Positions 24,205-35,800 of a DNA stretch of 64,000 bases are shown here, piece after piece (position 1 is the stretch's first letter; every line of letters starts with the position of its first letter). Source of the DNA: Nymphaea colorata (Eukaryota > Streptophyta > Magnoliopsida > Nymphaeales > Nymphaeaceae); NCBI RefSeq assembly GCF_008831285.2, contig NC_045145.1, forward strand, positions 11,594,802 through 11,658,801, read 5' to 3'. The translations under genes were made by a program, and so were the position numbers. Below the pieces are notes generated by a model that made no database searches, was not told the origin of the DNA, and saw only the letters and a list, made by a program, of their open reading frames with translations.

Positions 24205-25365
24205 ATTCATCCTTTCTTTTCAGTAATCTCCTTTCCTTTCAATAATCATCCTTTCATTTCCATTCATTGGTATGGAAAATGGCATACAATTTGTGTAATG
24301 GATAATGGCATACAATTTTTGGTATGGTGAGGACTAATAGCGTACAACTGTAATTTTGATATGAAAAATGGCATACAATTGCCATTTCTCTTTTCCTTTT
24401 CAGAATTTCTTTTCAAGAATCTCCTTTCCATAATTCCATCGTTTCCTTTCCATTAATGAGACTGAAGGTCACTGATTCAGGTTAGATTTGACAAATCCTG
24501 AAAAGTGTTTTCCATTATAATGCAAAGGAAAGGATCTGATTGAAAGGAAATTATAGAAAGTGGCAATTATATGCCATTTTCCATATCAATGAATGGAAAA
24601 GAAAAGATGATTATTGAAAGGAAAGAAGATTATTGAAAAGAAAGGATGAATTGCAATTAGATGTCATTAGTATTGACCATACCAAAAATTATATGTCATT
24701 AGTGCTGACCATAAATGGGATGCCATTATCCATACAACAAATGAGATGTCATTATCCATCACACAAATTGTATGCCATTTTTCATAACAAAAAAGGACAA
24801 TTGTATGTCATTCATGCTCACCCTGACCATTTATGTCATGAAAATGATGGAAAGGAAAGGAGATTCTTAAAAAAAATTCTGGAAAGGAAAACAAAAATGG
24901 CAATTGTATGTCATTTTCCAAATCAAAAATACAATTGTACGCTATAAGTGCTGATCATCACAAAAAATATATGTCATTAGTGCTGACTATACTAAAAATG
25001 GAATTGTATGTCATTAGTACTTTTGAAGGAAAAGAAAGGAGACATTGAAAGGAGGTCTGGAGAAATGGCAATTGTATGTCATTTTCCATATTAATGAATG
25101 GAAAGGAAATGATGATTATTGAAAGGAAATGAGATTATTGAAAAGAAATGATGAATTGCAATTAGATGCTATTAGTGTTGACCATACCAAAAATTGTATG
25201 TCATTTGTGTTGACCATACCAAAAATGAGATGTCATTATCCATACAACAAATGAGATGCCATTATCCATACAACAAATTGTATGTTATTAGTGCTGACCA
25301 TACCAAAAATGAGATGTCATTATCCATACACCAAATGCGATGTCATTATAAATAAAAAGAATCTG
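24205..25365. repeat. Mosaic repeat, blocks 6 and 7, both orientations
   Basis: From 24205 to about 24480 the phrases read forward (TCCTTTCTTTTCAGTAATC, CCATTCATTGGTATGG). From about 24530 they read inverted, with module copies at about 24585-24780 and 25085-25340. This is the third place where forward and inverted copies of the module are juxtaposed. Confidence 0.8.
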
Positions 25366-26400
25366 AATCAGCACTCTACACAAGAGGGCTTTGCTCTGAC
25401 CTGAATCACTTTATTGCGAGTGTTTTGATCTATCATGAGAAAAACAAACATTGCCATAGTGAGAATGGTCCAATCTACCTATACCGGTCTTTCAAAACCT
25501 CCTTTTCAAAGAAAGAAGGGTGTAGAAGAAAGGCCCCTGGAAGTGGAGGAGCCTATGTAGAAGAACGTATAGAAGAGAACCATGGTTCAGGTCCCGCACA
25601 TGGGGGATTAGCTGCAAGGATCGTAAATCAAATATGAGACCATAAAGTCACCCCTGACCGAGACCCTACCTAACCGAAGAAGAGAAAGAGAAAGGAAGAC
25701 CCCTTCAGCCAAAACACAGGCGCCGACCTCTCCGCCACCAGAACAAGTGAATAAGAACAGATCATGTCTCTGAGGGTGGCGGTATCACTGTCTACTGGTC
25801 GAGTCACGAGATCTGAAGTGCAAGCACTCGACGCCGTGAATCAACAAATTTGGGTGATAGTCGAAAGTGTTGGTCCATCGGTGCATGAAGGGCAATCATC
25901 TATGCTAGTGTATAAAAAAAAAATTGGAAATGCTGACTGTTTCGAGGAGAGCTTATAGACTCCAAATGAAGATTCCGGCAGTGCCACTGTTGATATGATC
26001 AGTGTTCACAAGAAAGAGACCATGTCTGACGCAGCATTCTTGTCGAAAGGATTTAGAAGGCCCTGAAGGATGGAAAAAATAAGGCGGCGAAAGGTTGGAG
26101 GAGGGAAGATAACAAGCTCTGAAAAGGGGAAGGCGAGGAAGTAGGAGACATTAAGAAGAGGAGACAACCCGCTCGTGGACTTAAGAAACTTGGCTTCGCA
26201 TGCTCGATCTAGCAATCAATCTTGGACAACTGTTTTGATGAAAAGAAAGAAAGAACGAACTCGGAGTGGGTGCCTACATCAAAGGCATCCTGGCAATATC
26301 CTCCAATTCTATATGGAATCTTGACTGACTTTAGATTAGAAAAACTACTCACTATCTAAATAAATGAAAGATGGTCGTTTATCGATCCCACCTAACTTAT
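25366..26400. other. Last kilobase of mitochondrial-like DNA
   Basis: Purine-rich, mixed DNA. Frames at 25425-25637 and 25764-25958 (plus) have no recognisable product. Composition changes to strongly AT-rich nuclear type between about 26,330 and 26,460, taken here as the right junction of the mitochondrial-like segment. Confidence 0.4.
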
Positions 26401-28370
26401 TCAGGCGAGCACTCTAGTCTAGTATAAACATTTTTACAAAATCTCCTGATATTAACAAAAAAGGGGAAAACAAAAAAAAAAGAAATTAAAAGAATGTGAA
26501 AATAAATTTATAACTATTTTGTCATGTTTTTCTCTCCCGTTTTTTTGTTTTTAACATTAATATCATCATGGATCCAAACTTAAAGTTAAATTAAATTATT
26601 TATCACCATTTTTATCAACATTAAAAAATCGTTTTCATCGTTTTATGTGGTCTCTTTATGCCATCTTATTAGTTTCTAATTTGTTTTTCTTGTTATTTAA
26701 TTTTTAGAATTTTTTTTTCTTGATTTCCTAAGATTTGCCAAGGCTTTTCTGAAAAAGATAATTTTGTTAAAAAGGTACCTGAAAAAACCTCGCTATTTCA
26801 AAACCATACTTGTGCTATGTTTGTAGTAGAAGCAGTTGCCCTAGAAAATGTAGTTGAAGAAAACAAATTCAAAGAACAAAGCAGGATACGACAGTCCCAG
26901 CACCAATACTAGGGAATCACCTTTGGTGACGTAGGTGTAGGGTGCCAGCACCAATACTAGGGAATCACCTTTGGTGACGTAGGTGTAGGGTGCGAGTCCA
27001 GCACTTTTAGAGAAAAGCTTGTGTGCAGGTCATAAAAAAGAGTAAATGAGTCCCAGCACACTATATATATATATATAGACAGAGAGAGGGAGAGAGAGAG
27101 AGGATCAACAGATTTTCTCTATCTATATATCAACAGATGTTTTTCTCCCTTTGTAAGTTTGACCTTGACAAATCAGAGTAGTCGCAGCCCTATATCTCCC
27201 TTTTGGATGTATAGAAGGCTTTTCCCCTCCTTTGGAGATGTTATTGCCAGGCATTTCACTCATATTAAAAAGGTTTTTCTTTTATGTTCCAATCTGCACT
27301 TACTTTTATGGTGTTCTTTGTGGTGAGCCAAGTGCAAGCTGTCTTTAGCGTGTAAACAAATCTTGATTAGTGCCTTGCAACTGTTTCCTTTTGTTGTAGT
27401 TTCACAACTTCATCATCAGAACCTTGTACTCACACCAACATTTCTGTCTTGACAAACTTTTGGTTTCGAAGTTTGTTGTTAAAAGTGCCAAGCATGAACT
27501 TAGAGATGGCTTGAGCCTAGGTGAAGTAGTACGAAACTAATAAAATGCAACAGAAAATATTAAACCTAGAAAGAAAATTGATGCATACCTGATTGAAAAA
27601 ATCACCAATCAATGAATAACAGCAACAAAACAATATGGAATGAAAACTCAATGAGTAATGTCCATTACATTAATTTTCATATTCTTTGTTTCCCGACTTC
27701 GTAAAGCTTCAAATTACTTATTCGAAAAGAGGGAATATAAACCTTAACCATATTCATCACAGCTTCTTTTTTAAATGAAACGTATAACAACATTATAAAT
27801 ATTGCTTTGCATCGAACAGATCATAGAAATATTTTTTTTTCTATCAATAAGATTTTGAAATTGTGAGCCATTGATTTCTTGACTCCTAAAAAGTTTTATA
27901 GGCGAGAAAACCAATGCCTAATTAAGATATTTGTTCTTATTAGATGAGTAATAAAAGAACATGTTAATGAGTGCTTCCAACCATATTTTACAAGCAAAAT
28001 AAAACGAATAATTCTACATCTCAAGGGATCTGGACCTGTGAAACATAAACTATCAAGACTCAAGAGTAACTCTGTCCCTTCGAAACATAAAAAAGAAAAC
28101 ACATGGTAGAGACCAGTGAAAGAAAAAGAAGACAGGAAAGGCCAAAAAGGAAAAAAAAAATATGGGCAAGAAAGCAAAATTTAGCAAAAGGAGAAGAGTC
28201 AGATCCAAAGAAACTGAAGAGAAAGAAAAACGGGAAAAAATGGGAACAAAAGAAAAGGAGGGAGAAAAGGAAGAAGTGGAAAAAAAAAAAAAAAAACTTT
28301 GATTACAATCTCAGTATGCCACATCTTTTATCTCCGCATCAAATGGTGATAAGAAGCAGTAAGTGCCTCT
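26401..28370. other. AT-rich nuclear spacer
   Basis: Contains homopolymer A and T runs, a (TA)n run near 27,061-27,077, a GA-rich microsatellite near 27,080-27,105, and a purine-only stretch at about 28,105-28,290. That stretch keeps a lysine-rich frame open and is not a credible gene. No conserved coding region was seen. Confidence 0.45.
26897..26992 (+). repeat. Tandem duplication, 48 bp x 2
   Basis: 26897-26944 and 26945-26992 are identical (CCAGCACCAATACTAGGGAA, then TCACCTTTGGTGACGTAGGT, then GTAGGGTG). Each unit holds the short palindrome TCACCTTTGGTGA. The part GGTGACGTAG resembles the inverted end of the CTAYGTCAC MITE family found further right. Confidence 0.9.
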
Positions 28371-28750
28371 AGAGGACGATAATTACAACCAAGTCTATGC
28401 AATGAAAAAATTGGCTCTAACTACAAATAACGACGAAATCAGACGACAGCCTAAAAACAAGCTTAGGAACGCGGCCACAGAAACCACTAACATTTAACCA
28501 AGAGAGCCATCGTGCTGCCTCATCCGCTTCAGCTGGATTTAACCATGGGATTCCTCCCTCACTGTAGGTCAGGATTCTCATAAGCCTTACAAAAGTAATG
28601 CATCTTCATAATTCCCCAATAAAGTTGGTGATAGGTTCTCCAGCTAGACACACGAATCAAATCTAGCTTCGTCATCTTTCCACAATACCACCATCACCAT
28701 CAGCACAACTGCAGGAGACATTTAGATTTTACCGCTAGTCGGTCATGGAA
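28371..28750 (-). other. Probable 3' UTR of the cyclin T gene
   Basis: Lies directly after the cyclin T stop codon on the minus strand. No other gene is visible. The polyadenylation site cannot be fixed by eye. Confidence 0.35.
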
Positions 28751-29853
28751 CTACAATGGGGATTTTTCAGACTTATGCCGCTTGTGCTCTCTGTCTAGGT
28801 GTTCATGCCGCACTCTTCCAACAGTTTCCTTCCGCGTGTCTTGGTGAGGATAGCCAAGAGAGTTTAGCACATAATGGGTTCTGTTCTTTGCATCGGACTG
28901 CCCCTTCTGCTCCCATGAATCATAAGGGCTTCTGGTCTTCTCACGTCTTGCTGGTCGTGGAGACAAGTGACAGCTGGCCTTTGGGGAATGTACATCCAAC
29001 ACATCAATCCCTGATAACTCTCCTTCCTCGGTCGCTGATGGTTCCAAGGAACATCCATTACCATCCAAGTGTTCAGAGTCGGAAGACCTTGATTTCTTCC
29101 TCGTCAGTGACTGTCCATCAACCACTGAAGACTTTCTGTTTGTCTCATCACTGGAATGATCCTCAAAGTCATTGCGCATGTCCTGATCCGTTTTATTAAT
29201 TGATTTAGACCAGTTCTGCCTTCTCTCCTGCTTGATCTTTTCTGCTTCTGCAGCTAATTCAACTCCACTTTCAAGCTCCCGTTCAATGAGATCATCCTCA
29301 TCCATGACATCAACTCTTTTATTGGCTGCAGGCCTCGAGTCATTGACATCAATTCTAGATTTACGCCGCTTCTCAATTGCAGCCTTCACTTTGTCCTTGT
29401 CAATCTTGCAAATAGCTTCACAAGCAGAATAGCCTCCCTTGGATTCACTATCATGACACCATCGATCCTTGCTGTCATCAAACTTGTTATCCGAATTGGA
29501 AGGTCCCGCACTACCATGGCTAGTATGGGAACCATGAATGCCTGTCTGATGTCCACCTTGATTATCAGTATAAGATGGTTCCATCTGAGGCAATTGTGCA
29601 CCTTGCTTGGCTTGAACTCCATAATTGTTCGCAACATCTTCACGTAAAACCATGTGAGACGTATTATCAGGTTGGTTGGTAGAAGCTGTTGTAATAGACT
29701 GTGGATGGCCGTGAATGTCTTCAACAGCTCCTATAGCCTTTGCTGGTGCCCGATGGTTTGCAGCACTCGCACTCACACCGTCCACTTCACTGCCATGTGA
29801 AGGCGGAACAGCTCTATTTTGCTCATACAATTCCAGCATTTGGTTGCTAACCT
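28751..29853 (-). CDS. Cyclin T coding exon 6 (end of cyclin fold and C-terminal tail)
   Basis: Begins after a CAG acceptor with AGGTTAGCAACCAAATG ([14 protein letters not shown]) and runs to the stop at 28751. Encodes residues 261-627. The tail has a lysine/arginine-rich helix ([13 protein letters not shown]), an acidic patch ([14 protein letters not shown]), EEGELSG and a basic end ([11 protein letters not shown]). There are no introns in this 1.1-kb part. Confidence 0.92.
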
Positions 29854-32800
29854 CTGTTCAAAGAAAGATAAGCTCTTTCACAAGATGCAATAACATCATA
29901 CAGAAAAAGGCATGCATCAACCAGCTTTTTCCCTGAAAATAGAGAAACAAAAGCAGACCTTCCAACTGTCGGGGAGTCACATCAAATTCTTGCCACCAAA
30001 ACTTCTCACCGTCAGATGGCAGCTTCACCTTGAGAAACTTAGCAGCAAGGAAAATGGCACCCGCAGCAATGTGGTGGGGTTTGAACTGCAGGCACAGTGA
30101 CGTTCGTAACCTGTGTACCCCTTCTGATCAGGTCAACTTCTCAAGAAATAAAGTCCTTGCAACCTATATTTTGAATTAGAAACGAGGGAGGACATACCCA
30201 TCATTCACAAAATTCCATGCAACTTGTGCCAGGGCATTTTGGGCCACCTTAAATTTCTTGATTGCTTCAACAAGAGGCTTGTATGGATGGTGAACATTAA
30301 GGTCAAATCCAAGCGTAGCAAGTACGACACGCTCTCCGAGTAGGATACGCTCCTTTTGCTGCTCATAGACTTCCTGAAGTCCACAACCAGAAGATCAAAG
30401 AGAAACTATACACAATATTTATGATAGCTAAAACAAAAAAAAAGATGGAATTGTGGAATAACAAGTTTCCAACTGAACCGATTACCGACAGAAAATAAAG
30501 TACAAGTGGTGCATTTTTCATGTACATGTGCTTCAAGAACATTAAACCTGAAAATATGGAGAAATCATACTTTCTGCTTAATTTTTTGGACTGCAGCAGG
30601 ATCCTTCTTGTAGATAATTTCATAAGAGACGAGAATCACATCCTTTAGGGGTCGAGGGGTTTCTTCCACCTTTCCAGCCAGGAACATGCACACTGTTGCA
30701 ATGATCTGCAGCAGATATTAGCTATCAACTAAACTACATGAACAAAATCAAGCAACTCAGAAGCCATTGTGCAGCTATAATGATTTTATCATCTCACAAT
30801 ATAGTCCCTTCCTGAACGTACAAAACACAATTAACTTGAATCTTTCGGGAAGTTAAAAAAATTGAAAGCATTTTCTTATGACCATAAAATGAACAAAATA
30901 TGATTATCACTAAATACAACATGCACATTAATTCCAAATCCGAGAGAAGCTTACCAGGAACCATCAAGTGCCACATTGCAATCTGATGAATGTCATTATT
31001 TAAGAAATGTATGCATGTGTGCACATGCACATAAGACTCAGGAAACCTAGAGGAAACTTAGACCAGAACTGTTCATGGGCATGACTACCAAGCTGTCTGC
31101 TACAAGCCATGTCAAACTTTCCAGTACACAACGGTTGGCAGCAGGACTATCATAGTTCCCTTGCTACTTGCTAACTCAATTCACTTGCTGTGTCCTAATC
31201 AAACACATACTCTAAAAGTTCAGAACATCGGTACTTTCCAAGAACATCTTAATTGCAACAGAAAAAAATATGATATACCCTCATAATTTAACTATTCTGA
31301 TGTTAACCAAGGGGCCACCCTAATCAAGAAACAAGCTACTCAGCACTGAAGAGCCGACAATGTTCACTTGGCAAAAGGTGCAAATAGCAATCTAATCCAG
31401 GTTTTGGGGAGAGGGAGAGAGAGCATATCAAAATTGAAGCAACTCATCTACTCTAGTCTCTACCATACAACCCATCTATTGCACATCTCTTTTTTTCATC
31501 GATCATGCAAGAAATCACCAAAACTTAGTCAATGCCAGAAGACAAACAAGCAGACTGACACCAAACCATGCAAAAAAGGCAAGAATAAAGCCTTCCAACA
31601 AAGTGGAGAAATAACAGCATTACACGCATGCATAAAATCAATAGAGGAATCTGTCCGCGCAAAGAGCCATTCTCAGGAACTCAACAGTTTATGCAGCCCA
31701 ACCAAAGATAAAAAGAAGATAAAAATAATTAAGCTCACCTTCCGATCATTTTTTGCATGAGATTGTCTAAGGAAAAACCGATGGCAAAATATTATTGCTG
31801 TTGCTATTGTTACCTGAGGTCTGCATCAGGAGGGGAAAAACAACTGTTTAGTGATGGCAACAACCGCAAATATCACTGTTGACTATGGGTTACTCATTCA
31901 AGTAAGAAAATGTTGCTAAGAAACAAGCATCTATTAAGCTAACCATCGTAAGAAGCAGAAAAATAAACAGGCTAAAGCTAAATTCTCAAATAACACTAAG
32001 ATACAAGTATAAATAATTGAAACCTACTGGAGACACACTAACAGTCGTCTTTTGGTAGTGCACACTCTTGTATGGGGTTGAACTAGCTCCCACATGCTTA
32101 ATTTTGAATACCAACATTGTCCAGATCTAATAATCTCTAACATAAATGAATCTAGTTAAGAATAAGAATTCATAAGTATGAAGATAACCAGAGATCCCAG
32201 ATGGTGTAACATTTCATGCTTGACACAACTTTATCACACGACACAGTAACAGTATATTTAGATCATCTGGGCTTTCAAAGATGGAACAGTTTTTGTTGAA
32301 AAAGCAAGTTTTTAACCAAATTGGTTTATTTGTTATTTGATGACAAAACCTGGTTTCCAGGTTTTTGTTTGGTACAAACAAGAGAAGAGAAGCCATTTCG
32401 CTAGTTTATCCAATATGGACAACCTCAATCAACAAGTGGCCTAGAAATGGCCGACCTGATAATAGCTAACTATATCTTTTACCCTAAATTACTTTATGCG
32501 TGTTCTTCCTCGCAAGCCGAGGATCTCTTGCACGTGCCTAGCTTTCCATGATCCAACCTACGTCACATGGGTGTGGGGTGCGGGTGCTGGCGCTTGTGCA
32601 GATTCGGCAATTTTTCAAAAAAAAAAAAAATCGGTGCAGGTGCAGTGAGGATGTTGTGTGAGCATATACGTACACAAATCATTTGTTACACAATTATTTA
32701 ACTGTTTAGTAGCCTTATTTGTCTCTACTACATATAAACTTTTCGCAGTAGAGAGAGTTTAGTTATGTGCATACTTAAAATGGTCAATTTGGCCCGGTTC

Positions 32801-35800
32801 GGATGACCGAACTGGATGTGTTGTATTGAAGAAGCACCAGCGCCGCGTCAACACAGGTGTGGCAGCCATTTAGAAGCACCCATGTGACATAGGATCCAAC
32901 AAGTATAACGAGCCCGTCTACACAGGACCTCGAAGCAAGAATACCCGAATACAAGAATTCCACTGTCTAGAGCGGAGCTCACAATACAAGGCAATATCCT
33001 TCAAGGGTGTTGTGCAGTGTAGAGGCGTGGTGCTCAATCAAACCACCGAGCATAAGAGAGATAGAGATGAATAAGACAGGGAGGCTACGGAACTTGGCCG
33101 AGCAGTTGCCGCGGCCGGGCTATAGGGTAGGTGCGCTTGGCAGTCGTGCGCCTACAGAAGCAAGCGGGTCGCAAGGGGTTAGGCTCAAACTAATCCACAC
33201 ATAGTGCTACTACTTTCCTAGAGGCTGGTTGGCCACGAAGTATGTGGTTTAGATATTGCTTTCTCATTTGGAAATAGTGGCTCATGACACAAAAGAAGGT
33301 GCGGCTCAAAAGCAAATGTTTTACATTCATGGACTAGAAAGCAGAAAAAATTAAAACACCAGCAGATAAAACAAGCTAATCTGAGTATTTGAAAAGACTT
33401 GACAAATTAGATAGAACTTAGAAGATATACTATTCATAGTTTCATCCAATGTTGTAAAAAAGTATCGTAAGCCGTATTGGTCTAGCTTTTAGATATGTCG
33501 TATCGTAAAATATCGTAACATATCATAACAATATCGCTTTTTTTTAATAAATCAAAAAAATAAGAAAAAATTTTAAAAAGATCATAAAAAATCAGTAAAA
33601 ATCAAGAATAATATGTTCTTCATAAAAAACATGTTTTGTAGAAAGACAGACTTATTATTGCTATAAAGTTACGGTTCATCATTCGTAAACATCAAAATTC
33701 ATAACAATATCAATCTAGAAAGCACAACAAGTCAATAATTACATAACGTATATCATAATTTCATAACCATAGATTCATAAGTCATAAGGTCCATAAGTCT
33801 ATGAAATACCACATCAAAAAACAAGTTTTAGATGTTATGTATTACATCACAAGATGATAATGAAATTGTGAAAATGTTCAATGTCAATACATATAAAATA
33901 GAAGCACTCTTGCCTCTCATTCATAATCTTCATCATATTCATTATCATCCTCATCTTCATGATTTAAAATAAGCCCTTTTCCTCCCAATAAGAATCAGCC
34001 ACCCACGCACAAATCCATGGTTTAATCGATTATTTCACTGTGAAAACAGTGTTGTACGTATCGTACGATACGTATCGTATCGATCAGAAAATACGATATG
34101 GTACACTACTGTATCGTAAATAAAGACCGTATCGTGCCTATATCGTACGATACAGGCTTATTTTGAAAAAGGAGGGCCGAAACCCCTCTTTTTCAAATTT
34201 TCTTTATAAATGTCTGCCCCTTCTTCATTTCTAACTTAGAGATTGTGATGCCTTGGAGGGAAATCATCGATTTTCACCGTGAAATCATCGATCAAACCGT
34301 GGATTTGTGCGTGGGTGGCTGATTCTCGTTGCAAGGAAAGGGGATTTCTTGATTTCTTCTCCGTAAGGTATGAAATCTTTTGTTTTTACCATATATTCAT
34401 ATATTTTTACCGTATATTGAAAGATTTCTGTTAAAGAGTGTTTCTGCAATACTAAAAAGTTGAAGAGTAGGTCCTTAAATATTTTCTTATATTTAGTGGA
34501 CTGAATCCGTAATTGTTATATTGCCAATTCTAATCTCTTTTAATATGAGAGTAGGGTTACGTGAATAGAACAAAAAGTTTCCTCTCTCTCTCGTCCCCTT
34601 CTTCCTCCAATATTCAATATGGAATTAGAGCCACGGACCTAAGGCTGTGTGGTCAAGGGTTTCACGCCTAGGGTTCCCTCCTCTCATTTCTCTTCTCTTC
34701 CTCCAAACTAGGGTTTCACACCTAGGGTTCTTGCTGCTTACAAAACAAGCAAGTTGATTGGTTGGTTCGATAGAGGCTAATCACGTTTAACATGAAGAAG
34801 CATGATTAGCACCCTTGTGTTGTTGTTGTTGTCGTGAAGTTGCTGAAATCTGCTGCCGTTGAAGCAGATCACGTCGCTGAAATGGTGAATCAGATCAGAC
34901 CTTGCTGCAACATCATATCTAACTCAAGTGCAGCCGAGGAAGATGTTCAGGCCAAAAAACGTCGGATCTGCTAGGGCAGTCTGACCTGTTTAGTTGTGTG
35001 GTGCCTGGTGGATTCCCACAGGCAAAGGTATGTCGTGTTGGCAGGTTCAGTCTTTTTCCTGCATCGTTGAAGTGAGACAAGTTTGAAATTGTATGGAGTA
35101 GGCAGATTTTTGTTTTCTCTCTGCATCGTTGAAGTGAGACATTTTTTCTCTACTGTCAAACCATTGCTTGTTTGCTACCTATTATCGACATCTGAAAGTA
35201 CTGCCTACTATCCACGTCTGAAAACAGTCTGCCAATTTGTTTTGTGTTTGTGTTCAACCTGATCCTTAAGTGGATTTCGTGAAGGTTACTATTGCTGTAA
35301 TCAAATTTTTATGTTGACCGTGTAGGGCAGAGTCAATCTGTTGTTTGTGGATGTAAATTGACGTGAGGAGCAGAATGACCTATAGATCGTGGATGTGAAA
35401 TCTATAAGTTGAGGTCTCATTAGTTGTGGATTGCTGTTGATCGTGCCTGTGTTGCAGTCATCGGCTGAAACTATTTTATTGAGTTGCAATTTCTATTGTT
35501 CTTCATTAAGTTTACCGCAGTTTTCATTTTTTATGTAAAGATATGGATCCTACATGGCAATGGCGCGAAAGGGTGAAGGAGAATGACCGGTTAAAAATCA
35601 AATGTAGCTTTTGTGAGAAGACATTTTCAGGAGGGATTATTAGAATCAAACACCATTTGACAGGAACATCCAAAGATGTAGCTCCATGTGTTGGAAAATC
35701 AAACAAACATTTGCCTCCATTTGTGTTGTCAGCAATGTTTAGATATGCTTAATGTTTTACATCAAAAGAAGATACAAAAACAAATGGAAGAGGCAGATGT

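Noticed and set aside
28103-28372. Lysine-rich frame of 89 codons
   Set aside because: It is a purine-only tract read in one frame (AAG/AAA/GAA); low complexity, no homology, probably beyond the 3' UTR of cyclin T.
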